Shown: positions 1 through 10,533 of the stretch, in pieces
How positions within the stretch are numbered: position 1 is the first letter of the stretch
Layout: every line of letters starts with the position of its first letter
Assembly (NCBI GenBank): GCA_013399115.1
Contig: VXAA01003839.1
Coordinates: 166,444 to 230,443 of the forward strand
Origin: Anseranas semipalmata
Lineage: Eukaryota > Chordata > Aves > Anseriformes > Anseranatidae
Reading direction: 5' to 3'
DNA: 64,000 nt
Notes under the pieces: model-generated
What the model saw: the letters and a program-made list of their open reading frames with translations, nothing else
The model's database searches: none
Told to the model about the DNA's origin: nothing
Program-made: the position numbers and the translations under genes

Positions 1-3000
1 GAGACAGTAACTGTGTTTTTACATATGTAACTTCAGTGCGTCTACATTTTGCATGCTGACCCTGCTAATGAGAAATTAATGCTGACTTTCATTTTGCCAG
101 GATTTTACCAGTTTGTAGCACTGTGCTGTAACCGTGTAGTTTCTGAGGGGTCAGTGCTTTCAAAGGCAGTTGGACTAAAACTTGATCCAGCGTTTGAGTT
201 GTGAACATGCACAAGCAATTCCTATATAGGCAGACTGTTGTTAGTTCTTGTATTTCTACCTGAAAGTGTTTTTATGCAGAGGTGTAAGAATTTTAATTTC
301 AATGTGTTCTGCAGATTTACAAAACCATAGGTTCTGTATCAGAGAAAATCATTTAGTTCTTCTCTGTGCATAAGACAGAACATGCATTTTCCTTAGTGAT
401 GCCTGGTGCCACTCGTTGTGATCTAATTTGAAGAGCTGCCTTTCCTACCTGAAAAGCTCTGTCTGTTTTCCAGTGATCTGAGTATTGCTCTTCACCCCTG
501 AGCTGGTCAGAGCTTCTCAGTGGTGGTAAATAGCTGCTTTCCACCATGAGGCTAAAAGTGTTTCAGTGGTGGATGAAGCGCTCCTTTGTAAACAGCTTGT
601 CAGCGCTCTTGGAAATTCATGAACAGAAAAGTTATTTGCAGTGTGATTGTGATGTTACCAAGCTCGAGGCCGAAAGTATGATGCGTTTTAACTTGCTCAT
701 TTTATTTTATAAAGGCTACCTTTGTTTCTGCACTTGGTAAAAACCTCTCCCACTGTCCTAGCCATCTCTGTGTGTACCAGGGAAGAGCTTGCGCTGCACA
801 AGAAGGTGGGAGGCAGCGAGGGCAGGACTGGCATGGTGGCAGGGCTGGCTGGCACGCGCAGGCAGCGCCTGGCAGCTGAGGGTCCCAGCCCCTGAGGGGC
901 TTGTGTGTGCCCTCCTGCACCCGGTGGCACCGGTGAAAGAGTCTGCACGTGCTGTGTTTCTTGCCTGTGGGAAGAGAAGTAGCACAGCATGTTTAAGCAT
1001 ATGCAGATATACCAATTCTGAGTCACTGAAATAGGAGCCAAAGCCCCTGTAATTCTTTTTCAGACCAAGAGGACAATTGAGGAGGACACAGTGTAAGTTA
1101 AATTATAGGGTTGGCTGTATCCACTGCCAGTGGAGTCCCTCCGAACTTTTTGAGAATTGCTCCTGTTGTTAGTATCACTGAGTTGGTAATAAAGTGTAAA
1201 TCAGAGAACTGGGTGAGCAATAGTAACACGGTTTCAGTTGTAGTGCCATCACTTATTTGATGCCTGTCGGGAAGGAGACAAGTTTCACATGTGGGCTGAG
1301 ATGTTTGATGAATTCAAGCAACTTGTTCATAGGCTCAGCATGTAAGGCAGTCGCTGGCCAAGACACTGTGCTGCTCACTAAAGCTGCCGCGCTGAGCTGG
1401 GGGCCAGGCTGGGTGTTTTCACCCACCCTGCTTCAGCCTGCGCGCACCCGCTGAGCCTTGGTCTCTGCCTCTGCACATGCATGTGTGTAGTGCAACATCT
1501 TGTGTCACGCTTTGCTCTCTCACATGCATGTGGGCCCTGCTGTGGGCCTCCAAATCTCAAGATGCTGCTGATAAAGTGAACTGAAAAGTAATTCAGAGTT
1601 AGAGCATAATGTGAAAACTTGCCCTTAGTGAGGAAGGCTGCATAACGTCAAAGCCACAGGAGCACCCGAAGAAGAAATCCTGATTTGGGTTCCCAGTTTC
1701 TGCTTCATTCAGGAGAAGAAAGTCGCTTCATCTGGCTTCCTGCGGAAGCTTCCTTTTCCCTGTGTCTCCCCCAGTGAGAGACTCGGGCTGAAAATTGTTT
1801 CTGTGCAGGGTGTGATTGTGGGTCTGAAACCTGGTCCTTACCTCTGCATAACAATTGGAAAAGAGGATTTAAAGATTCCCTACCCGCTTTGAGTTACACA
1901 GGGCTGAGACAGCCTAACCCTTTAAATTCCACTGTGGTAATTAGTATGAAATGCTTCATTACCAAGGGACTACTCAAGTGCCTTACTCGATAATGAAACC
2001 TAGAACCTGTGCCTGCTGAATTCGGCAGCAGGGTTTTCTTGTCGTGGAGAAGTCTATGTGGTCTTTTTCTGCTTTGATATATTTTAAGACATGGCAGAGC
2101 ACATTTCTAATAGTTTCTCTGTGACATTCCCAGATGATAAGGTATTTCTGCAGTGTCTAGATTACATGTAATTTTAAAATAACACCTGTTGGGGAAAAAT
2201 GGTTCCAGACCAACATGATATAAGACCATATTCACTGTTTTAAGATGACTGCTATGTTGCCGTTAGCAAGAGGAGCAATGAAGAATGACCTCTAAGTATT
2301 GCGAATTAACAATAAAAATAAATTACTTTTGTCTCCATATTGTTAGGCTGTTTTTTTTTCTTTTTTCTTTTTTTTAAAAAACAACAACAACAAAAAACCT
2401 GGACTCTGCTGTTCTTGAGATGATGTAACTTCACAGTGTGAACTGCTTCATTAAGAGTCTGAAATAAGCTTGTCGTGTGTTCTAAAGCCAGGTGCATTTT
2501 TCTTCAAAGACTAAAAATTTCCAAAAGGTGGTAGAATCAGTCACCTCAAATGCTTGTATCCTGGCCTGGTGGTATTTTATGCCTACTTTTGTCTTATTTG
2601 TTGTCTTGAAACAATACTTTAAGGAGAAGAAAACATATAATTGCTCTGTAATTTCTGAACTAAAATGTTTTCTTTTGAAGTAGCTCCGCTTAGCTAGTAA
2701 AAATACTTCTGGGTCTTAGTCAAGCATTTAGTACAATTTAAAACTGTAATGCTAAATTTCATTGGTTGGACTTTTTATTAGATAAGGTAGAAATGAAAGC
2801 AGCAGGCAATTTAATTAGCAGTAATTTTTCTGGGCAAGTCATTACTTTGATGAACTTCAGAGCAATGTTTATGGCTCCTAATTAACCATGTTAGTCATTT
2901 GATTGAATAATCACTTTGGAAATGTTTCTACAATTTGATTAGAGTCTGACCCACTCTGATAGTCATAAATTAACTGATAGCACTTTAGGATAACAAGACT

Positions 3001-4822
3001 CTAGTTACTTTACGAGAAATAAACTCTTGCCTGCTGTATTTTTTGGTCCTCTGTGGACTGTTTAAGCACAAGCTAACCAAAAGATTAAGTAATGTTGGTA
3101 CAAACAATGCTTGCCTTAAAAAGACTCCAGATGTTAATTAGAATTGACTTTAGGAGCATGGGAGATGAAACCCCAAACTGGCTAAAAACACAGCTTCTTG
3201 GATGCATACATAATTCTTTATTCTGTGTACTCTGCTGTATCACTTTGCAAGAGTGGAGTTCATGAGTCAAAAAGGGTTTTGCTGCCAATAGTAGTGAATT
3301 TTTACCTAAAATAGAAAATAACATCTGTTTCAGTTCTGCAACTTCCTCTTTTTTTTACGTAGATTTTTCCATTCTCCTTAAAATTCAATCTTCTTGGTAA
3401 GATGAGTGATTCTTTGCAGGTGAACCACTACTTGTAGCCTTGACTTCTAGTCTACAGAGCTATACTTGACTTGTGTGATCACTGAGTCATTGCTGAGTCC
3501 TGTGGCTGCTCAGAATAGCTGTCTGAGACGTTAGAGATTCTCGAGGCCTGAGCAGGCAGGCACTAAGCATATAATCAAGAGAGGAGGTAATGAGGAGTTT
3601 GGCACAGATGTGCAGGAGAGACCATGGACTGTTAAAGGAAACTTATTATTGCTGTCCTGTGTTTCACTTCTTTTGTGAAATCGGTGTAAAACCTCATTTT
3701 CTTATCCAGCCAAATCTTTGATGCTCATCACTAGTCAGTGAACAGCGAAATTTGGAATCACATTCTGAAAGAGTTGGTAGGCAGTACTGGAAAAATAATG
3801 GCTGCTCTTTCGACCTCTGTTTGCGTCTCTTAAAGAGCTACAAGTTACTGGTAACAGATTGTAGTTTAGGGTAGGAGTTTATCACAAAATCTGATAGACT
3901 GTGTTAAGCAAGACTTTTGATATTCAAGAAGCGGTTTAAACATGGTCTTGAAGGACAAACATATATGGTGTATTTCTGTTTGCAAGTCCCAGTGCACAGC
4001 ATGTCACTACCTGGGGACAGTGCAAGACATAGGGGGAAAAAAAAGGACATTTAAAGAATACCATGTACATTAGTTCTGTTTTTTTTTTTTTTCTTTTCTC
4101 TCATTCTTCTTGCATATTTGAGTAGAGGTGAGGAATGGCAAATAGATTTTTGTATTACTTAGAATGTGCACACTAACTTTTCTGTTTGTTTGTTAGGGGG
4201 TTTCTTTTTTGGTTAAGGGTGCACAAGCGGAGGGTGAAATTGGTGCAGCTGAATTCTTAGTTTAAATGCTTAGCAATTGCAGAAAATTTCTTTAACCTTT
4301 CAAAACCTTAACCAGAGTCTAAAAAAACAACAACATACTGTAGATTCACCCTGACATTCCTTGTATTAATGATACTGTATTTGTAAAGTTTATAAGTGTC
4401 TAGTATGATTGGCAGGCTTTTCTGTGTAATTGATTAAAAATGTTGTGTTGAATTAGTTACAAAGATGGATATACAAGCACAGGGTTTAAAATATTCATAC
4501 TGTCTTGTGTGGATTTTTTGGTCTGTGAATGGTCTTTGGAATGTGAAATGTGTTGTGGGAGTCAGCTTTTAGCAAGGTTGATTGCAATAAGGGTTTGAGT
4601 TCAAGTGCCTATGTTGGATGCGTTCTGTGATCTTCACATTATGATTTTCTCTTTCGCCATGCCTTGTGCGTGCTGCTCTGAAATGCTGACTGTGGGTTGG
4701 CAGGTTCCCCTTTGCTGTAATTTGCATCCTTCGTGTTGCTCTTCTGCCTGCAGCCTGTCTCATTGATAACCTGAACACTTTAATTCCAGACAGTCTTGAC
4801 TACCATTGTCTTCTCCTTTCAG
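1..4822 (+). other. ETV1: ETV1 intron, 3' portion (no exon found)
   Basis: This stretch precedes the first recognised ETV1 exon and is read as part of a long intron. It is AT-rich with T-rich runs around 2349-2377 and 4078-4094, and ends in a pyrimidine tract and AG at 4821-4822. No open frame in it resembles the preceding ETV1 coding exon. A GC-richer patch lies at about 780-960 and a cluster of homeodomain-type ATTA cores at about 2760-3010; both are described separately. It could contain an alternative promoter or exon that I cannot recognise. Confidence 0.7.
780..960. other. local GC-rich patch in ETV1 intron
   Basis: This patch is clearly richer in G and C than the surrounding sequence, with several CpGs (for example cacgcgc, cagcgcc, cccggtgg, accggtg). 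Open frames run through it on both strands because stop codons are rare at this composition, and none looks like a known protein. It is too short and too CpG-poor to call a CpG island with confidence. It could be an old repeat or a small regulatory element. Confidence 0.3.
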
Positions 4823-4891
4823 AAGTGCCTAGCTGCCATTCCATTTACATGAGGCAAGAAGGCTTCCTGACTCACCCAAACAGAACAGAAG
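4823..4891 (+). CDS. ETV1: ETV1 coding exon, pre-ETS region (69 nt), abnormal donor junction
   Basis: The exon begins after the acceptor AG at 4821-4822 with the last two bases of a Glu codon and reads on as VPSCHSIYMRQEGFL, then THPNRTE. This is a distinctive ETV1 segment between the transactivation region and the ETS domain. With phase 1 at both ends it is 69 nt, the same size and phase as the next exon, so skipping it would keep the frame. The 3' junction is odd: the sequence is acagaagttaag. The expected codon is Gly split as G|GT into the next exon, which requires the exon to end at the G at 4891 and leaves an intron starting TT. Using the only nearby GT (4891-4892) ends the exon one base early and shifts the frame downstream. 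The exon identity is secure; the precise 3' end is not. Confidence 0.85.
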
Positions 4892-7298
4892 TTAAGTTTT
4901 CTATTATGTATCACTTTTGTATGAGAGAAATGGGGGAAAAAAAAAAAGAAAAAAAAAGCCTGGAGGGATTTGGGTTTCACTGGTTTAATCCTGCTGCTGG
5001 GATGTCTCCATCTTTCTTTCCCTTCCCAGTCTCAAGTTTATGCTGAGCTGGTCTTTTTTAGTTACTTCTAGTGACACAGGTTGATTAGGATAGAAGCAAC
5101 TTTGTTATGAATGTACTCATTCTGCTTTTCAATGCCTCCAGCTGTTGAAGGAAGTGACATTTACAAATTTGTCCATATTACCCATTCTATTCAAATGATA
5201 TTTTCCAGGCTATTGGTGTGACAGGCTCGGTTAACAGTTAAGTAATCCATTTTACACTTTAAAAAGTTTTCAGTTAGGGTTCTTGGCTTTTTTCCCTTTT
5301 GTTATGATTTTTTTTTCAATGTTTTGGTGCTTTTTAGACCCAAATTGTACAGCCGTTTAATATATACCAAAGCTGTTAATGACTTCAGTAGGGCCGAGGT
5401 TAGATCATTGTCAAAATTAATAATTCTGAGTACTGGCACTTTATACATATTAAGAAGGCCAGAAGAACTAAGCAAAAATGACCACTGAAACATAGGTTGT
5501 GCCATTCACTCTCCTGTGTTGATACATCTTTTTTGTTAATATATGATTTTTTGTTGTTTAGGGTTTGTTTTTCCTCCAAGGGGCTAATTTCACAAACCTG
5601 AAGAAAGTTGTTTATCAGATTGGTGGGAATTCAAACAGATGTATCAACGAAAGTCCTCTAGTAGGACTTCATTCGTTAGTAAAAAGACACAACTGGAAAG
5701 ATAACAAAGCTGGCTAAAAGCCCACCTGATTCGGGGTGGAATAAAGGCAGAAAATAGAAATAAAAGGTGCTCTATAACAAGGAAAGGTGAAACAGCAGAT
5801 GAAAATTTGTAACAGCCTTGGTATATGAAATTATATGAAGTATATAAGCTTGATAAGAGAAGTGAAATACATCAGGGAAAAATCCACAAACTACAGGGCT
5901 AGGGTGAACAGACTTAAGTTTTAATCACAGCATAGATAGGGGAGAAACAGTCTTTGCCATGTTATGCACTCGTAAGTACTTGGAGGTGGTAAATTTGTTA
6001 TGAATGACGTAGAAAAAGCATCGGTATTCGGTAAATATTTGTTTTCTGTATTTGGAAATCAGTCAACATGATTTTATGGAATAAAGGTCACGTCAAAGAA
6101 ATCTGATTTCATTCTTTGTTGAGATTAAAAGTTTGATTGATAAAGATACTTGTCTCTTGTATCATATAGTTGGCCTTTTATATGGCATTCAATTTGCCAC
6201 CACATTACATTCTGGTTAAGAAGTTAGCACTAAGCAGTATCAATAAGGTACACATTAAATACATTAAGACCTGGCTTACTGACAGATCTAAAAGTGGCTG
6301 TCACTGGGCAATCATCACTGAATGGATTTGTTTCTATTACAGTTCTGTAGGAATTGATATCAGGAGTGTTGCTATTCAACATTTTCAGTAAAGATATGGG
6401 ACAAAGTTAATTGATAACTTTATGGCACAGTAGTAAATAACAGGCAGGACAGGGCAGTCACACAAAGCAGTTTCAATTGTGTGGTAATCTGGGCACATTA
6501 CACAAAATGTGTTTTTCATATGCTGAATGCAGACCAGGCTTATGGAATTGGGAAACAGTATATATTGGAAAAAGTGATGCTGAGATGGGCCTCCTCCTCC
6601 TCAGCTTCTCAGTGGGAAATCAGCCCAACCAAACATTGCAGCCGTATGGCAAAAAGCCCTTCTGCGGTATTTGCACAGTCAAATGGAGGGCCGGAGGGAG
6701 GCAGGAGAGGAAGGGTTGTTTTGTCTCTCCCAGTTGCAGTAGCAAGGCTGATACTGGCATCCAATACAGTTCTGGTTAACTGAAACATGAAAATAGTACT
6801 GCAAAGTAGGAGTGTGCAAAGAAGAGAGTGCTAGAAAGACTGCAAGGTTGCAGGAAGTGTCTTTTAATGACAAAATTTAAATTTAACAAAATGATCTTAA
6901 TTGGAAGAAACATCCAGTGCATGACTCCTGTAGGTATGGGGAGAAAATACTGAGTAGGACTTCTTTAGTCTAGCATGCAGAAGACACACAGGAACTAATG
7001 GTTAAAAGTTGAAGCCATGCTAATTCAAATAGGAAATGAGACAAACATTTTGGAATAAATCGTAAAGAAAAATGGGTGCTTTTTCATTTTTGCAGGTGGC
7101 AATTAGCAGTCTTTTGGGAATGCACACATTAACTAAACACTCCTATACTGAGGCCAAAATGTTGTGATTGGGTGGTGTGTAAAGGATGTGGGATATTAAT
7201 CTGACGTATGACGTAGTGTTCCCTCTGGCATTAAGCCTATGATCTCGTCTTTCTCCATGCATCTTTTAAATAAACACCTCTTTATCTTTAACTTACAG
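4892..7298 (+). other. ETV1: ETV1 intron with ancient LINE
   Basis: Intron of about 2.4 kb ending in a clear acceptor (ttacag at 7293-7298). It contains an A-rich run at 4931-4958 and, over most of its second half, the degraded CR1/L3-type LINE described separately. Its 5' end is the problematic junction of the upstream exon. Confidence 0.8.
5625..7055 (+). mobile_element. Ancient CR1/L3-clade LINE relic, sense orientation
   Basis: This stretch is a decayed non-LTR retrotransposon. The clearest part is 6170-6280, whose translation gives AFNLPPHYILVKKLAL followed by HIKYIKTWLTDRS. That matches the conserved LINE reverse-transcriptase pattern in which Ala-Phe-Asp-x-Val-Pro-His precedes a Leu-x-Lys-Leu, a Trp-Ile and a Trp-Leu-x-x-Arg block. 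Upstream DNA (about 5690-6060, including aaagctggctaaaag and gtagaaaaagcatcgg) and downstream DNA (about 6860-7050, including ctagtctagc-like and aatggttaaaagttgaagcc text) resemble, from memory, the old CR1/L3 elements of turtles, crocodilians and birds. Frameshifts, stops and an apparent internal deletion near 6055-6065 show it is long dead. The boundaries are approximate. It is much older than the CR1 fragments elsewhere in the window. Confidence 0.72.
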
Positions 7299-7367
7299 GT
7301 TGTATGTATGAAAAGGGACCTAGGCAGTTTTATGATGACACTTGCGTTGTTCCAGAGAAGTTTGACG
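7299..7367 (+). CDS. ETV1: ETV1 coding exon upstream of the ETS domain (69 nt)
   Basis: The exon follows the acceptor ttacag and ends at a consensus donor (gacg|gtatgt). It begins with the last two bases of a Gly codon and reads CMYEKGPRQFYDDTCVVPEK then FD, ending in the first base of a Gly codon. This segment is characteristic of ETV1 and lies just N-terminal of the SUMO motif and the ETS domain. Length 69 nt, phase 1 at both ends, equal to the exon before it, so either or both can be skipped without a frameshift. If the upstream exon were spliced at its only GT, this exon would be read in the wrong frame and translation would stop within the next exon (at a TAG after TGGCAGTTCTTGG), before any ETS domain was made. 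Confidence 0.94.
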
Positions 7368-7904
7368 GTATGTATGACACATGTCTCTCACTTTTCTTGT
7401 GTGGGGAGATAAAAAAGGAAAAGATGAGGGATTTTTCTCTGTTGCTGATCAAACAAGGTCAGTAATGTTCCAGTTTAGGATTCCTTAACATACCATTTGC
7501 AGAGCGCCCAAACAAAGCTGACCTTTGTCTCTTGAAACCAAAGTCTCCTTTACAATAGGTTGTCGTCCAACTTTTGCCAGATACCATTTGGTATCCAGAG
7601 TTGGGGCAGAGGAGCTCAGTTCCTGTACTGTTGAGAAGTAATAGGAGGATTTCCATTGCACTGATGATCACATACCACTTGTGAGAGATTTAATGAAAGC
7701 TTCTCTTAAAATTAACAAAACAGAGGAGAAAGTAGCTTTGGTTTTAGTGAGGATTAAACCTCTTGTAACATTGTCTGTGAAGAGATGAATAGAGGGGAGT
7801 GAGTGTATACAGCATTTTTTGTGTTGGTGTAAGTGTATTTCTGCTACGTTAGGCTTTGTGCTAGTGGTTTATTTTTCAGAGGGATTCTGGGGTCAAGTAA
7901 AATA

Positions 7905-7985
7905 AATGGCCTAAATTATCCTCAGTTACTCTGACGTAAAATCAGTTTCCTGGTGTAACTCAGTTGATTTCAGATTTATTTCATT
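7905..7985. repeat. possible remnant of a palindromic amniote MITE-like repeat
   Basis: The text from cctcagttactctgacgtaaaa through tggtgtaactcagttgatttc resembles, from memory, the old interspersed amniote repeats built around 'ggtgtaaatcaggagtaactccattgaagtca'-type arms. It is degenerate, the family cannot be named, and the match depends on recall rather than alignment. Confidence 0.35.
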
Positions 7986-9830
7986 ATAGACAAAGTAGAT
8001 GGACTCAGTATTTCTTGCCGGTGACTCTGTTAGTCTGCAACTTTGGGAAGTAATTTGGAGATCGATTACTTAAATTTGCTAGAGTGGCTTCTTGAGTTAG
8101 TGTGTGTATGTCCGGCTTTATTTATTTTAGCAGGAAGGATTAGATACCTTCTGATAAACTTGTGAACAGCTCTCTGACAATAGCTAAAGAAGAGCTGGAG
8201 AACTCTTGTTTTTTTTCTTTTTTTTTTTTCCTGCTTTGTTTGTTTTCCCCCTGAGAATCACTTAGATGGATTGCAAAACTATTGTGTGTCTAGCAGCATT
8301 TGTTGTGTTTAGTGAAGAACAGGAGACTCTAAAATGAAATTAACCCAAAGAATTACACATTCCTCAAACTGAGGTGTCATGTGCATTTCAGGGTTGGTAA
8401 GGAATAATAAGAAATAAATAGAGGATTTTAAATAATATTAGCTTTCACCTAACTCTAAAGATTGCTCAATCCAGTATTGCATTGTTACAGGATTGACACA
8501 TTCACTGAAAGGGTGATTTATTTAGAATCTGCTTCATACCCTGGCTTTGGAATGCTGTTTGATTGTTTGTTTGTTTATTTTTCCCAAGCACATTGTGTCA
8601 GGTGTCATCCTGTCCCCCTCCCCCCCATCATTGTGGGCCTGATCTGTTTTCAGTATCAGTCGCAAAATCATATTTACATTTCTGGGAATGGGATCAGACC
8701 CTGTTTTACAAGAAGCTAAAATTCTTCAGGATGAGTAATTGTGCGTGTCTTTCTCGAAAAGCATTTTTGTTTGTTTGGGTTTTGTACAGAGAAGGGAATG
8801 AAAATGGAAAAGAAATACAAATAAAGTTTAAAAAAAAAAAAAAGTTGGGAAATATTTGCCTGCTTGCAAAGCAAGCAGTCTGCTACTACCTGCTATGAGT
8901 GTCCATTGAGACAACACCTTGTACTCTAGAAGACTGATGTCATGATACAAATGTGTGTGTTTATATTTGTAGCATGATGACTTTTGAGGAAGAAATAGCA
9001 GATGTGTCATTATGTTTTGGCCAGTAAAGCAGAATTGGGATAAGCCCCGGAGTAGTCTTGATGTTTCAGAAGTAGGTTCTCAGCTGCTTCGTTTGAAATC
9101 GAAGATCGACACAGGCGAAGAATTTGATCCTCTGTACTACTGCACTTGCTATTTGCGCATTGCTCAGCTATCATTAAAAGAAAAATCCTGTCCTTGAGAA
9201 AGAAGGCCTTTCAGGACTGGAACTTGAACCTCACATAAACCAAAAAGCCTTTTGTTGATTTATTTGTTTTCCATAGCTATTGACTCAATTTTCTTTCCTG
9301 ATTACAAAAGGAAATGCTCCATTTTTAATACTATTATTCTTACTTTCACTACTTGGAGCTGTTCTGTAATGGCCATCAGAGCATCCTAATGCTGGGGTTG
9401 AACGTAAAATCCAGGCTTTCTGTACTAAACAGGTCCTGCTGCTTATTGGTGAGGATTGCAGTTCTGGTACTTGAAATGAGGAATTTTACCATTTTATCAA
9501 GGATTGCTGTCATTGTTCACAGAAGAAAAATAATCTTTGCTCCAGCATCAGACCTTTCAGCTGTTGTTGTTTGTATGAGTTGTTTAGTATGAATATGATT
9601 TAAAAACAACAGAGACACAGTATGAAGCAGGACAGTTTTTCATTGGCAGTTTGTGAAACAGCAGAATATTGTTGTTGGTTTTTAATAGCTTCCTCTGGAT
9701 TTGAAATTTTAGAAAAATTTACTTACTGCTTTCCAGGGGGAATACTAATCTAATATGTAGATACAAGTAAAAGTAACGTGTGCTTATATGCAAGTCCAAT
9801 ATGCCACAGAGGAACTCGCATATCTGCAGG

Positions 9831-10098
9831 ATTTGCATACCTATACATAAAGCACATGCTGTTTAAGTCCAAGTCAAATACTTTGTCAAATTTTCCTTTA
9901 GAGAATTTGCATGCAAAAGAAGTTTCACTCAACAGGGCTTTGCAGCTTTATGAAGCATACATTACATTTCCAAACTGGGGCTTGTTCAAAGTATAGTACA
10001 CAAACGCAGTTCTTCAGACATCAGAGTTACTTACAATAATAGTTCATGCTCTTTCAAATAGAGGATATTACGAAACGGTTTGCAAGCAAGATTTGCAT
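9831..10098. promoter_or_regulatory. cluster of three octamer (POU/OCT) motifs
   Basis: Perfect ATTTGCAT octamers occur at 9831-9838, 9905-9912 and 10091-10098. The middle one is embedded in the 12-bp palindrome TTTGCATGCAAA at 9906-9917, and a further half-site-like tatgcaag lies at about 9787. ATTTGCAT is the reverse complement of the ATGCAAAT element bound by POU-domain factors (OCT1/OCT2/OCT4/BRN class). Finding three in 268 bp is far above the roughly one per 30 kb expected for an 8-mer counted on both strands. The cluster sits in the intron just before the first ETS-domain exon; enhancer function is inference. Confidence 0.45.
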
Positions 10099-10363
10099 GT
10101 GTCAGAAGTGAATGGGGGTAGGGTTAGGGAGACTTCCGTAAAGTGTGACTGAATTTAGGTACTTGTTCATATATGAATAAGTTGTTGTAAGAGCGTTTAC
10201 AATTAATAACAGAAAGGGGAATATTGCATTTTTGGATAGTTGGGTAGTAAGAATTCTTCCCTTCAATGTTATTAACCCTAATTTTTGGTTTGCCAGCTTA
10301 TCACACAAACTGAGTGGTGATGCTTTTTGCACATCAGTCAGCTAATGCTGTTATTCTGTGCAG

Positions 10364-10533
10364 GTGACGTCAAACAGGAGCCAGGCATGTACCGTGAGGG
10401 ACCCACGTATCAACGGCGAGGCTCACTTCAGCTGTGGCAGTTCTTGGTAGCTCTTCTCGATGACCCATCAAACTCTCACTTCATAGCGTGGACTGGCCGA
10501 GGCATGGAATTCAAGCTGATCGAGCCTGAGGAG
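10364..10533 (+). CDS. ETV1: ETV1 coding exon: SUMO motif, PKA-type site and N-terminal half of ETS domain (170 nt)
   Basis: The exon starts after gtgcag with the last two bases of Gly and reads DVKQEPGMYREGPTYQRRGS, then LQLWQFLVALLDDPSNSHF, then IAWTGRGMEFKLIEPEE, ending at donor gag|gtaggt in phase 0. VKQE fits the psi-K-x-E SUMO consensus, a known feature of this position in PEA3-group proteins. RRGS matches a PKA site; by counting from the C terminus its Ser falls at human residue 334, which is reported as a PKA target in ER81. LQLWQFL is the start of ETS helix 1, and WTGRGMEFKL is the conserved beta-strand region. Human ETV1 has Ile in place of Val in the SUMO motif, a conservative change. 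Confidence 0.97.

Larger units (their letters stand above)
7368..10363 (+). other. ETV1: ETV1 intron
   Basis: Intron of about 3.0 kb with GT (7368) and AG (10362-10363) ends. It holds T-rich runs near 8206-8230, an A run at 8829-8843, a C-rich run near 8616-8628, a possible palindromic repeat remnant at about 7905-7985, and a cluster of octamer motifs at 9831-10098. No additional coding exon is seen. Confidence 0.85.

Noticed and set aside
1..4822. Search for the preceding ETV1 exon (PPLMIKQEPRDF region)
   Set aside because: No matching sequence found; it must lie upstream of the window.
6477..6783. Two overlapping 100-codon + strand frames
   Set aside because: They lie within the decayed CR1/L3 LINE in an ETV1 intron, overlap each other in different frames and match no protein.
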